A program made the translations under genes and the position numbers. From NCBI RefSeq assembly GCF_954871325.1, contig NC_088776.1, positions 19,778,052-19,842,051 of the forward strand: 64,000 nucleotides of DNA, in the 5' to 3' direction. The notes under the pieces were generated by a model that was given only the letters and a program-made list of their open reading frames with translations, was not told the origin of the DNA and ran no database searches. Source of the stretch: Gordionus sp. m RMFG-2023. Lineage: Eukaryota; Nematomorpha; Gordioida; Chordodea; Parachordodidae. Within the stretch, counting starts at the first letter, position 1. Each line of letters starts with the position of its first letter. Shown here in pieces: positions 49,341-60,697 of the stretch.

Positions 49341-50783
49341 ATGAAGAAAGACCAAAATGAGCAGTGAACCAGAATATAAAAATCGCACCGTAGTCCCGAC
49401 CGAATATGATAATAAACACAAAAGTAACGATAATATCCCTTAAAATAAAAATTAACACCCCTCCCCCCCCAAAAAAAAAAAATTTTTTTTTATATTTATG
49501 AGCACCCAACCCCCTTAGGTTATTCAACATATTTAGGTGAATTTTCAATGGATAAAAAAGATTAATTAACATTATTATTACAATATTAAAAAAAATAGGG
49601 TTTTTTTAAATCATATTTATGGGCACCTCATAATTAAAAATGAATAAGCTTTAAACATCCCTAAATAAGAAAGCAAGTTACGCCTCTTATGCAATAAATA
49701 TATTTATATTAGAATAATAACATCAGCTTCATTATTATTAAATTAAAAGTTAATTGTTATTTCATTTTTTACACTTGATGAATTGTAACATTTTGCTTGA
49801 TACTTCCTTGTTACTAAGTTACCTACTTGAAAAATTATTGTGCGCAAGGAACAGAGACATTGATTGAATTATATATATTTAATTTGATAATTATAAAAAA
49901 TAATATAAATAATTTTACGAAACAGATTTCAAAGAACAGTCAAGGTTCAGTCCAAACTAAGAAAACTTTATTGTATGAATATTTTTCACTTATGGTACTA
50001 TTTATTCTCATTTTATTAAATTAAATTTTGTTGTAAAAGTCAGGGGCATGAAATAGGAAAAGGAATTCAAAGGGATATCCAGAATAGGTTAATGAGCTAT
50101 CCGGAATACTTACGTGAGGATTCGAGATCTTGACTTTATAAAATTTGTAAAATATGTTTTAAAAAAACTATGAACCTTTAGGAGACGCTACGTGTATCAT
50201 TAATTACTTCTTCAAGTAGTTTTAATAATTTTTTTATAAAAAAATTTCAAGTAGTTTTTCTATAATTATTTTTCAAGTATAGTAAAAAAAAAGAAAAATT
50301 CAAATTTAAAATATATTTTTATTTAGGTTATTTTATTTTTTAGATAATGTTAAATATAATATTAAAAGCAGCTATATGCATATTTAGTTAGCCCAAAGGC
50401 ACTCCTGTAATTTGAAAGACTTATAGTATTAGTTTAATATTATACCAATTATCAGTGGCTTAGCAAGGATTTTGTTTAAGGGAAGTGAAAAAAAGTAAAT
50501 CGCGTAATATTCATAATACTTTAATAATAAAATGTCATTTATAAGCTTTACAAAAGACTAAATTTCCACAGGGTCAAATGTTCTCCCCCTCTAAATACAC
50601 CTTTGTTTAGTATATTCGATAATTAAACTGTTATAAATTAGCTAATTTATGGTATATTATCTTATTTTTTCAAATCATAATTTACTTTTTTAATTGGATA
50701 TAAATTCAAAAAAATTGTTTACAATTTTTTAGGGGTATGGCAATGTTTCATTTAAATGTAAATCTTTTAAAAATATATATATT
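49341..50783. other. AT-rich DNA with C-run, no gene recognised
   Basis: CCCCTCCCCCCCC followed by a long A-run and T-run lies at 49455-49490. No exon signature is seen. The open frames here (49327-49572 minus, 49827-50024 plus) are low-complexity. Confidence 0.35.
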
Positions 50784-51153
50784 CAGAGACCTGCAGGCCT
50801 GAATCAGAAACTATCATAGCTCCGAAAAACCTCAGGCATAGGGGCCGGACAGTAATTTTTTTTAAAAAATTCCTGACCATGGGATAAAAGAAATTATTTT
50901 TTACTACAAAACCTAGGCCTAGGCTAATTTTTAAAAAATAAATTTAAACTTTATAAATTTATTAATTGAAAAAAAATTTGACACTGACATTCATTTGCTG
51001 CTCATATTCTTGATTTTCCTTCAAAACAATTTATAAAATACAGCCAAAATTATTAAATATAACAAAATTTTAAAAATCCGAAATGGGTTTGGCTCTAAAA
51101 TAATCATTAAAAAATTCTAATCGGCCTGGCTTTACAATTTGGCCCACCGTCTT
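50784..51153. mobile_element. GGGCC-family element, copy 7
   Basis: It begins CAGAGACCTGCAGGCCT, the best-preserved family end. The right end GGCCCACCGTCTT is degenerate. Internal GGGGCCGG and GGCCTGG motifs occur. A target duplication is not clear. Confidence 0.65.
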
Positions 51154-51490
51154 ATAATTATTATACATGATATGAGAGGGGGGGGGCTTCAAATAGCCAA
51201 TCAAACTTAGTTGTGATTGATCAAACAATAATAGGATGCTCCCTCCTTAATAGACATTTGTTTTTATAAATTTGGTTATGTAATTTTTTTAATATACCAA
51301 ATGGGCTTTAAATTTTGGCTCTGTTTGATATTTATTATACATGACATGAGAAGAACCGCTTCAAATGGCCAATTATACTTAGTCACAATTAATCAGGACT
51401 CAAACTTTCCTTCCTTAACATTTGTATTAATAAATTTGGTTATATGACTTTTTTTCAATACCAAATTTAGAGTGTTTATAATTTTGTTCT
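51118..51490. repeat. 174-bp tandem duplication
   Basis: TTATACATGATATGAG at 51161 recurs as TTATACATGACATGAG at 51335. Matching sequence follows for about 150 bp (GCTTCAAATRGCCAAT, ACTTAGT, CCTTAAYA, ATAAATTTGGTTAT). The preceding GGCTTTACAATTTGG is repeated as GGCTTTAAATTTTGG, so the unit includes the right end of the GGGCC-family copy. Confidence 0.75.
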
Positions 51491-52092
51491 TATTAAATGA
51501 GCGAGGATATACATTAAAAAAAACTTTTATTGCAAAAGATAAATCATTCTGTTATTTCTCTCTTAATCTCAATTATCGGACGTTACACTCATACAAAAAA
51601 ACACACCTTAGCTATTTTATTTATATTTTAATGATACAATACATTTTTGAGCACTTGAAAGCAAAATAAAAACCATAAAATAAAATTGATAGTCTACAAA
51701 TTCCTTTAAGTTAAAATATTTTTTCTATCCTTCAACAATATTTAACCTAATATATAAAAAAAAACCTTTGCGCAAAATATAATATATATTTTTTACTTTT
51801 TAGCAGACTGACTGGCCATATACACCTGTGAGACAAGTCCCAAACACAATCCTTTAGAGAATTTAAATTTTTAGGCCCCTGAGAGGCCCTCGAAAACCCA
51901 CATAAAATCCTGTAGTTGGGGTCTTTTATGAGGCCCTCCATAATACTTTTACATTTCATATATTCCTATAAACTTTTTTTATATTTATGGTATAATAAAA
52001 TTAAACGAAACTAGAAAAAAAAAATTAACATAATATATTCAATGCAATTTCTTAGTTAACCCTTTATTTCACGTAGCGGCTATTTGATATCA
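51491..52092. other. AT-rich DNA, no gene recognised
   Basis: A less AT-rich minus-strand open frame (51747-51959) contains GGCCTCTCAGGGGCC but no family signature. It is probably a repeat fragment. Confidence 0.35.
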
Positions 52093-52100
52093 AAATTAGA

Positions 52101-52721
52101 CAGCCGCGTACGCAGGAATTTGGTCTGGGGGGGATAATAAATTTTTTAAAGAAATAATATTTTTAATTAAAAATACTAAGCATAAATTTATTAGGATTAA
52201 TAACTTTTCTAATACACAATTTTAAATTAATGTGAATTAAAAAAATTATATATATAAACCGGCATTTAAATGTGAATCATAAAATATAAAGTGAATATAA
52301 CTTACGATATGAATCACTTAAATGACCCAAAATTGAAATTTGAATTTTTTGAGCTTTTAAAATATATAAAGTATAAAAAATTTAAATGTTGTAAATATAA
52401 ATTAATACACAAAAAGTTTCTTAGGAATAATTGTATTTTGTATGTTTTGAGCTAATTTTTCAATTATCAATCCTTGCTTGGCGTTAAATGTCTATGAATA
52501 TTCAAAAGATCCAAATCATTCAATCTACTTTCAGATGTTGTAATTCATAGGTATGTTTTTCACAGACTTGCAGGCCCGGCCCCCGAGCCGGACCGTATTT
52601 TAATTTTTTTAAATATACCCGGGCCGGGCTCTTAATTTTTTTTTTAAAAACACCCGGGCTGGGCCTGAAAATTTTGGGGGGGGATTTGTCCCCCTGCTCC
52701 CCCCCGCTGCGTACGCGCCTG
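52101..52721. mobile_element. hAT element with CAGCCGCGTACGCAGG ends and exact TSD
   Basis: Left end CAGCCGCGTACGCAGGAATT; right end, reverse complemented, CAGGCGCGTACGCAGCGGGG. The flanking 8-mer AAATTAGA is identical at 52093-52100 and 52722-52729. G- and C-runs lie just inside the ends. There is no transposase. Inside the right half is a piece of the GGGCC family (52563-52662). Confidence 0.9.
52563..52662. mobile_element. GGGCC-family fragment, copy 8, nested
   Basis: It begins CAGACTTGCAGGCCCGGCCC and continues through GAGCCGGACCG, CCCGGGCCGGGCTC and CCCGGGCTGGGCCTG. The family right terminus is not found, so it is a truncated copy inside the 52101-52721 element. Confidence 0.6.
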
Positions 52722-53040
52722 AAATTAGATATGTTGTAACATGTAAATATAGGGTGATTTATATACTATAAAAATTCAGAGGGTATGTTATCATTAGAAA
52801 AATAAAATTAAAACATATTATTGCTAAGTTTGTATAGGTTAGCAACATAAATTTTTTTCTCAACTGGATGAGTATCCTTTAAATAGGAAGGTTATGGAAT
52901 ATGGAAACTAGATAGAAAGAAATTAGAAATAATAGTCATATTGCATATAAAAATTTGCCCTTTAGAGTGCTTAAATCTAACAAATCATTAGCAAATTTTG
53001 ATAATGAAAATCTAAGATTAAAAAAAATGAAAAATTATAC

Positions 53041-53206
53041 GTATCTGTATCCTTTGCATATTAAATAGTTAAAAATACATATGCTCATTTTAAAAAAGTA
53101 TTTAAGATATAGATACAAGATACTTTAGCAAAATACACGAAAATATATAAGATACAAAAGTATCTTGTATTTAAGATACAAGTATATGCGATATTGCCCA
53201 ACCCTG
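53041..53206. repeat. right end of a hAT element (CAGGGTTGGGCA type)
   Basis: It ends TTGCCCAACCCTG at 53206, whose inverse CAGGGTTGGGCAA is a classic hAT terminus. It is preceded by repeated GTATCTTGTATTTAAGATAC subterminal motifs. The following octamer AATGTAGT would be the duplication, but no left partner was found. Confidence 0.6.
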
Positions 53207-53988
53207 AATGTAGTGTATACATATAAATTTTATGATTTTTAGTTAAAATAGTCAAAACCCTAATTAATATATAGTATATATTTTTACTACGAAAATCAAT
53301 AAAAATAAAATACCTGCAACGTCATAAAATTCATTCAATAGGCATAAATCTCCGCAGAACATTGTTTAGCTTAAAATAGGCCAAATAACAATTTTAGAAT
53401 TTCTTGCTTATGGATATGCCCAACCTTGCCACTGAAGGGTTAATAGGATCTCATGTTTATAATATTTTGAGAAAACAATCTCGGTGATTCCTAGTGGTAA
53501 GAATAATGGGACTGTTTAATCAAAAAATGTTCCAAACTCGTCTCATCTCAAAATCTCGAATAAACTGGTGGATATTATTTATAATTAGGGTTTAGGATGG
53601 CTTTGTTGTTATATTTATATTTTATTGTATATCTTAACCACTATTATTTTGAAGGTATGCAGTACAATTTACAACAATAAAAAATCATTCATTCAAAATC
53701 TTAATTAACCCATGATATTAAAAATGAAATTTATTATTTATGGCATTATAGTGGGCACAAATTGAGTGTTTCAAACGGTGCGTTCCCATCACAAATAATC
53801 GATTTCAAGCGGTATCATACAAATTAGTCAAATTACTGTTTGGCGCTAGAAACCCATTTTAAAAAATGCAAACTGGTTTACTCTTTTCAATATCTATAAT
53901 TCAAGACTAGCATTTTTTTTTGTTCCAAAATAAAATACTTCATTTTTTTATAAAATTAAACCCCCCCCCCTCCCCTATCAATCTAAAC
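53207..53988. other. AT-rich DNA with C-run, no gene recognised
   Basis: No exon or element is recognised. A run of C (CCCCCCCCCCTCCCC) lies at 53961-53975, just before the next element. Confidence 0.35.
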
Positions 53989-54265
53989 CAGGGATATCTA
54001 ATTAATTTTATTAAACGTTCAATTTGTGCGCACTATTACCTTCTGATACAGGTTTGAGACCTGTAGATCTGCTCCTGGTTCTTAAATTTTTTTTAAAAAA
54101 GAGAGTGTCGGAAAAAAGTAAACGATTTATGAAAACTCTAGCCGGAAAAAAAATAAGCCGAGCTGATGGGGGGGGGGAGGAAAGGGGGCAGTTTAAAAAA
54201 GGGTTAAAAAATACTAAATTTACCAATTATGACTTTCAAAAAAGAAATAATTTTAGCTAACCCTG
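53989..54265. mobile_element. short hAT-like element with CAGGGATATC ends
   Basis: The left end CAGGGATATCTAATTAATTT and the right end, reverse complemented CAGGGTTAGCTAAAATTATT, are inverted. The left interior, with TCAATTTGTGCGCAC and CAGGTTTGAGACCTG, recalls hAT ends of the CAGGGGTGTC type. The flanking octamers agree poorly. The open frames inside (54011-54226, 54024-54260) are probably not genes. Confidence 0.55.
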
Positions 54266-55042
54266 GTCGGACCTGTAAGTCTCTCATACAGAGTTAAATA
54301 TTAATTTCCTTCTTTCATTTAAAACTGGCAGCGCTTAATAAATCAAATCTTTAATAAAATTGATGTTTTATAAACATCATATTAATCATTTGTAGAAATA
54401 AGATGCGTGCTTTATTAATTAGATATTTTTCTTTTTGATGATTATTTATATAAAATTAGTTTAAATTTTTTTTAAGATTGAGGGGTAACGAATGTGCGCA
54501 CACGCCTGTTTAAGACAAAATTTTGAATCCTATTTTTATATCTTTAAATAAAATCTCTGTGTGTCTTGAGTATTTAAATAGAATAGTGGTGTATAGGGAA
54601 GAACTAACTTATATGTTTTTATACAAATATTAGATAAAGTTGCAGGCCCAAGCGAGCGGGGTAGGGAATTTGTTTCAAATTATTTTGATTAATTTTATTT
54701 AATTTAGTCCATTTATGACAAATTATTTATTATTTTACTACATATTTGCATAAATATAATGTTATGAATGAATGCGTTCAAATAGAACAGGATCGGGAAT
54801 TTAAAAAAAAATTTTTGAAAATATATGGTGATTTTATTTTACCCTATAAGCAATTATTTTATTAATTTTTTACTTCTGGTTAACTAAATTCAACTTTTAT
54901 TTTGAAGCTAACGAAATGTAAATGTTTAAAAAAGCGTTTTTACATTCATTTAATTTAAAAAGTTATAAAAATATATTTTTTTTAAAAATAGTTTGAAATG
55001 ATCTGTTCCTATACATATTATTTAGCACGCTTTCATTCAAGT
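54266..55042. other. AT-rich DNA, no gene recognised
   Basis: Nothing supports a gene. A short GC-richer patch (GAATGTGCGCACACGCCTG) lies at 54491-54509. Confidence 0.35.
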
Positions 55043-55050
55043 ATCTACAT

Positions 55051-56091
55051 TAGAGCTCTGCAACAGGCGGGTTTTTAACCCAACTGCCCAGATCCACCCA
55101 TCTAAGTGAGCGAGCTGGCTAAAAATTTCTGCTTTTATTTGCGATTTAAAATCATTTAAATAAGCATTAAAAAAATGTTACATAAAATTTCAACTTTTTT
55201 GAGACTAAAGTTCCTACAACTGATGATGTTGTCGTCGGAAGAAATTAATGGAGTAAAAAAAATATTTGCATGCTGGATTTGATTTAACATCGACGTGGAT
55301 GAAAATCTGATTTTACCCGTTTCCCCAAAAGCAAAAGGAATTTAATTATAGGGTATTAAGTTATAAATGCAAAATTAAACCACAACAGATGAGGGAATGA
55401 GGTTGTTACACAAAATTTGTATAATTTTTCAAGATTTTCAGCTATTTAGTTTAGTTTACAATTTATAATTAATTAATTTAAAATTTTAATTCCTTTTTTC
55501 ATTTATTATTAATGATTTCACTTTTTATTTAGAGATCTCACTTGAGGAAAAGGATATACTTTAAATTGATATCCTACTTTGGTGGAAACGATTTATCAAA
55601 GCTATCAAGATTTGCTAAAAAAAATATTGGAAATTCTAGCAACTAGTGCTACTTCTGAACAATTATTTGGCAATGTTGGAAAGTTTTTAGAAGAATAAAG
55701 AACGTGTTTGAATCCAGAAAATGTGGATTCATTTATTATTACATTATAATTACACATAAGTATTTTATTTGATAATAAATTTCTTATCCATAATTTAAAT
55801 ATTTTTTTATGCTTAATATAATAATTTCCTAAATTGTAAAACTTTTTTTTAGGAGTGGGGAGCTGAAACTAAGTTATTCTTTTATTAGATGTTTAAAAAA
55901 ATTGAAAGAACGGATATATATAAATTTTATATTGGCGGGCATGGGTTAAAATTTTTCTATAAAATCGGCAGGCGGGTAAAGAATTTTAGACTAATGGTTG
56001 GGCGGGCTGGTATATTTTTTACTATGGGCGGGTTTTTAAAACATTGGGTGGGGGGCTTGTAGGCTAAAAACCCTCCCATTGCAGACCTCTA
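55051..56091 (+). mobile_element. hAT element with TAGAGSTCTGCAA ends and exact TSD
   Basis: Left end TAGAGCTCTGCAACAGGCGG; right end, reverse complemented, TAGAGGTCTGCAATGGGAGG. The 8-bp duplication ATCTACAT is identical at 55043-55050 and 56092-56099. GGCGGGT/GGGCGGG motifs cluster at the right end. A plus-strand transposase remnant lies at 55540-55750. The ends closely resemble those of the GGGCC family (TAGAGATCTGCA), so it may be a relative of that family's source. Confidence 0.92.
55540..55750 (+). pseudogene. hAT transposase dimerisation domain remnant
   Basis: ILATSATSEQLFGNVGKFL, then RTCLNPENVDSFIIL, matches the hAT C-terminal pattern ATSAPSERxFS...R..L.PEnV..L. A stop separates the two halves (TAA after FLEE, about 55696). 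The preceding sequence changes frame. The catalytic region is not recognisable, so the 1041-bp element is internally deleted as well as decayed. Confidence 0.8.
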
Positions 56092-56149
56092 ATCTACATC
56101 TTTTGGAAATGATCATTTTATGAATATATAGAGCAGGTATTAAACTCGA

Positions 56150-56400
56150 ATCGCCTTGAATAAGGCTTCATCAAACAAATTGATAAAAAATAAACTTTTA
56201 TCATATCAAAAGAAATGGTTAGAAAAGCCTAGAATTAAAGAATCTTCAGGTCAAAAAATCATCTTTTTTACGAAGATGAATTAGTTGACAATTTAGAAGA
56301 GGATCGTTATAGAAAAAAATTTCGAAGATGAATTAGTTGATAATTTAGAAGAGGATCGTTATCGAAAAAAATTCAAGCGAAAGATGAAAGTTAAATATTT
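56150..56400 (+). pseudogene. possible coding remnant with an internal 52-bp duplication
   Basis: One frame gives SYQKKWLEKPRIKESSGQK. After a frame change another gives EDELVDNLEEDRYRKKF, and a repeat of the latter ends KRKMKVKYFK and a stop. The charged, lysine-rich tail looks protein-like against the AT-rich background. I do not recognise the protein. It starts about 50 bp after the target duplication of the hAT element. It could be the last exon of a host gene or a processed pseudogene. Confidence 0.35.
56271..56374. repeat. 52-bp tandem duplication
   Basis: CGAAGATGAATTAGTTGACA at 56271 recurs at 56323 with only two or three differences over 52 bp. The period is not a multiple of three, so the second copy is in another frame. 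Confidence 0.85.
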
Positions 56401-57064
56401 TAAATAAATTTCTTGAAATAAAATCCTAATTCATTAAATATAACATAACAACCCCATCTTCGGCACTTCTCAAACGAATTTGTAGCTTAGAAAATTCTGT
56501 TTTACTTACGCTTCCTTATCAGATAAGAATTTCTAAAAATGTTTCTTAAACAAATAGAAATCTTTTTTAAATATTATAATTTGTATTTTAAATTTTATTT
56601 TTATTTACTGTTTTATATTTTTATACACTATTTTCTATATTATACAAAACAAAAATTTTGAATCCAACGGCTAATATGGTGGTAATTTGTCACTTATTTA
56701 TATTAAATATCGAATGCATTTTTTTAAATATAATATTTATAGATTTGAATGAACTCGTTTACGAATTTTAAAGCGTTTTTTTTTTGTAAATAAACCAATT
56801 TAAATGTTTCCAACGCTATAAATACTACCTATTCCTACTCCCCGGTGAAACTGGTTTTTTCGGGAGCTAACATGGTATTTCAGTACTATTATAACGCCAG
56901 CCAGAACATGAAATAAAGTTAGTCATTTATTATAACTTATAATGGGTCTAGTGTTTTTAATAAAAATTGTTTATCAAATTACTATAATGTTAATTCATAT
57001 TGTATATATAGTAAATAATCTCTTTTTAACAATCTATATATCACAGTTGCAAAGTATAGATCTA
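56401..57064. other. AT-rich DNA, no gene recognised
   Basis: CTACTCCCCGGTGAAACTGG near 56836 is a GC-richer patch without a recognised role. The plus-strand frame starting at 56942 is low-complexity until the 24-bp repeat. Confidence 0.35.
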
Positions 57065-57130
57065 GATACAGATACATCGTCTGATCCAGATACAGATACA
57101 TCATTGGATTTCGATACAGATACATCGTCT
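57065..57130 (+). repeat. 24-bp tandem repeat (GATACAGATACATCG)
   Basis: Units start at 57065, 57089 and 57113. In one frame they encode DTDTS-type repeats, but the motif equals the TATCTGTATC subterminal repeat of the hAT elements (compare 2508-2625), so a transposon end is the simpler reading. Confidence 0.6.
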
Positions 57131-59448
57131 AAAAATGTATCTTATTTTACGAATGTATTTGTAAATAGTTACAATTTTTATCTTACTTATATAAAGGATT
57201 GTCGTTGTTCTCGAACAGAAACTCTTATTATGAGAGCACAAAATATGTAAACAATATTTTTATATTTTGTTCTCATTCAATACGAACACCATATAAAATA
57301 ATAATAAAAAAATGTCAATACTCCTTATTTATCGTTCTATCGAAAAAATTCTCATTTAAAACGAGCATTTATTTTTTTTTTAAATAATTTACATTAAACT
57401 TTAATTTATTTATTAAAAGTCAGGGGAATATCCATAAAATTATTTTAAATAATTCTAATTAAATTTATTTGCTTAATATAATTTTTTTTATAATTAATGG
57501 GCCATAGAAAAAAAAATATTTTTTTCAAATTTTTTTTTATAGATATATAACGGAATATTTTATATTTGTACAAAATCCTATTCTGGAATGAACTATGGAT
57601 CTATGACTGATGAGATGAATATGGCTGAAATTGATCAAATTTAACATATATATTTAAATTTAATGAATATTTACGTAATAATTTTTTTTTTAAATTATGT
57701 CTAAATGAAGGACCCTTACTTTATTATTTAAAAAAATATATTTTAGAGCTGGAGGAAGGGACGGGGGGGGGGGGGAGAGGGTTTATAATAGCTTGTTTAA
57801 CATTTTGGTTAAATTCCTCTTGAAATTACTTGGCAAAATAATTTTGAATATTTTATTTTTGCATAAATCAAAAATAACAGAGACTTAATTTATTATTTGA
57901 TGCGAATTCAATAGACTATATAACATTTCTTGACACGCTGAAAAAATCTGCCAACTTATTTGTAGATTATTTAGAAAGATTAAATAATTCCTCATTCTTA
58001 TAGCTTCCCAACAATCCTTATCTCAAAACTCATTAAAATGCAATTTATATGCTGGCGATAGTTATTACTAAGTCTTAAGAAAATTGTGCATTTGTAGAGT
58101 GCAGGACCATGCACAAGGATTTTTATGAACCATTCATTTTTTTATGATTTATTACTGTTAAGTCAGCTTAATTAAACAAGTAAATTTTGTTGTTTTATTA
58201 AAATGTTAAGAACAACGCGTGTGCATTTTAATCATTTCAAGCAAAATTAATCTTATCTTTAAAGAAATATTTAGCAAGGTAGCAAAATTCATTATTTTTT
58301 CTGATGGGGTGGTTATCCAATATAAAAATAGAAAAGGTACATTAACCTCTACTATCATTAAAATGATTTCGGGATAAAACAGAGTGGCATTTATTTGTAA
58401 CCGCACCTGTTAAAAGTCCCTGCGACAGTTTCGGGAGCTTACTAACGGTTAGCAGCTCGAGCAAGCCTGCAAAGTTCATATGAGCATATATTGACAACAA
58501 TGGATTTATATAATATGCAAGAAATATTATCAGAGAGAATTTGTGAGCAATGATTAATATTTAAGTATAAAAAAATCATCTCGAAAACAGGTTTTTGACA
58601 GAAAAGGACAAAATTTTTATACTTTTATTCCCCTAAAAAAATAGAATGAAAGCCAAAATTTATTCAAATTTTTAGGGTGATTTAATATAAATGATATATT
58701 TAAAAATTTTTATATTATAAATTTTTGATGGTATTACATATAATTATAGAAATTATTTAGTCAAATAAAGTTATGAATAAATTTAGAATATTAGCCACGT
58801 AATTTCGAGAGAAAATTTACTAAAGTGTTAAATATGTCATTGCCCCCCCCCTATCTCTCAAATATTATTTTTTAAATTATAAAGTAAGAGGCTTTCATTA
58901 AATAAGGGTCATAAGTCCTAGACCCACGTTTATCCCAGTCTAGGATTTTTTATAAATATAAAACAGTCCGTACATCTACAAAAAAAAATTGAAAAAAATA
59001 CTTTTTTTTCTATGGCCATCATTTCCGGTTATGTACTTCCGGTTTTGGGTATCAATCGGGTTTTTATCACATTTATTTATATAGATCCATTATTAAGCTA
59101 TATAATAGAATTAAGATTATTGATTTAATCTGGGACAAAAATATATATACCATTTTTCCGCTAAACCCTCATATCTTAGCAAGTGAGTGGTGTAAGAAAG
59201 TAACATTTCATTTTTTTCTTAGTTATGATGTATGTATACTAACAATATACAAAATTTTAAAAAAAATTCTGAGACGGGTTGTAACCTTAGTTTATTTGAT
59301 ATGGAATACACCATATATATTTTTTTATTATTAGTCATAATATTTTTTAATATATATTTATTTAAATTATATGCCCATATGAAATAAAATGTATTTGCAT
59401 TTAAATATTTTTATTTAATATAAATAAATGTATATCACAATGTATCTT
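57131..59448. other. AT-rich DNA with G- and C-runs, no gene recognised
   Basis: A G-run at about 57763-57775, a C-run at about 58843-58850 and a GC-richer patch at 58405-58480 (CCTGCGACAGTTTCGGGAG) stand out. TTCCGGTTATGTACTTCCGGTT at 59022-59043 is a near-direct repeat. No exon was recognised. Confidence 0.4.
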
Positions 59449-59576
59449 AAAAGTATCTAAAAACAGATATAGATACCTCTAGAAATAGATACAAATACTT
59501 TATAAGAGTGTAACTAGATACAAATACCTATTTTTTATATCTATTGGTTTAAATTACCTTGTATTTATTTTCCCTG
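59449..59576. repeat. hAT subterminal repeats with a possible terminus
   Basis: AGATATAGATACC, AATAGATACAAATAC and TAGATACAAATACC repeat here. CCCTG at 59572-59576 (inverse CAGGG) is a plausible right terminus. No left end was found. Confidence 0.45.
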
Positions 59577-60648
59577 ATTGTTTCAATTTCCATATCATAT
59601 CTTATAATAAATTGATTGAAATATAGGCATCATAAAATTACTCGAGTGACTGCTGAGTATTAAATACATAACATTTTTAATTAATAGAGAAAAACATGAA
59701 GAACAAAATAAGATTTATAGTTGGCGTTTTATATATTTCCTTATTCTTTATAATTTCGAGCCTACCTCTTTTTTACAACAGTGTTTGGGTAAGGCTCAGG
59801 CCGGAAAAAATTGGGTTTACAGATTATTCCTAGGAACTTTATTGTATAAATTACATAATATCTTATACTTTCTTACAGAAATCATAATAATTGTTGCAAA
59901 ATTAGTTATAATTAAATGTCAAATAGATAATACGTTATATTTACGTGACACATTCATAAGATTTTTTTGATTGAATCTTATTTATATTCATTTAAATAAA
60001 ATTTATAATACAGTAAATTCATTATAATATATAACTTATAAATGATAAATAAAATTATATCATGGATAATATGCATTATAAATTCTAAAAAAAAATTATA
60101 ATGAACATTCATCTATTTCCCTTTCCATTTAGACTTCAAAGTCAATAAAAAAATTGACTTTTATCGATAAATTCTGATTTAAAATTATTTTTTTTTAAAT
60201 AAAATAAATGACGACAATATTATTATAATTTATGTATTTATAATAAAATAATATTTTTATTAAAAGTAAATACCAAATCGTCTTAACATCCAATAAATAA
60301 CGATTTAAAAGCTCAATAATATTAGAATTATAATTATTTTAAAAATATATATATAATTTATTATTCAATTATTTTTTACTTTGGACACATTCAACTTTAT
60401 TTTTTAAGTTTGCATAACAAACTAACTAATTTTTGATAACAATTCTCAATGTCTCTCTTCGCAAAAAGCTATTATAATTTATGAATAATGAGAATTATAA
60501 GAAATGTAATCTGGAAGCTTGAGAGTTGCGCCTGGGTTTTTCAATATGATTATGAATACTAATTTCATATTGATCGTTCTTCATGCATATTATGAATTTA
60601 AAAATCATTACTGTATAAATAATTTATTTTTGCCAAAATGTGACCAAT
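59577..60648. other. AT-rich DNA, no gene recognised
   Basis: Nothing recognised; the open frame at 59785-59970 is hydrophobic and AT-driven. Confidence 0.35.
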
Positions 60649-60697
60649 AGGCCTGTGGCGCAATCAGGAAATTCTTGGTTCGAATCCTGGCAAGCTA
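60649..60697 (+). pseudogene. tRNA-like pseudogene lacking the anticodon arm
   Basis: The A box TGGCGCAATCAGG (60656-60668) and a perfect B box GGTTCGAATCC (60677-60687) are 8 bases apart. The T stem CTTGG/CCTGG pairs with one mismatch, and the 7-bp acceptor (AGGCCTG/CAAGCTA) pairs partly. The anticodon stem-loop is missing. It could be a deleted tRNA gene or the head of a tRNA-derived SINE; no SINE body is recognised. Confidence 0.6.

Noticed and set aside
56942-57250. Possible protein with DTDTS repeats
   Set aside because: The repeat equals a known hAT subterminal motif in this window and the flanking residues are low-complexity; a protein-coding reading is not supported.
59022-59043. TTCCGGT pair as paired regulatory sites
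   Set aside because: No adjacent gene; two short copies are too little evidence.
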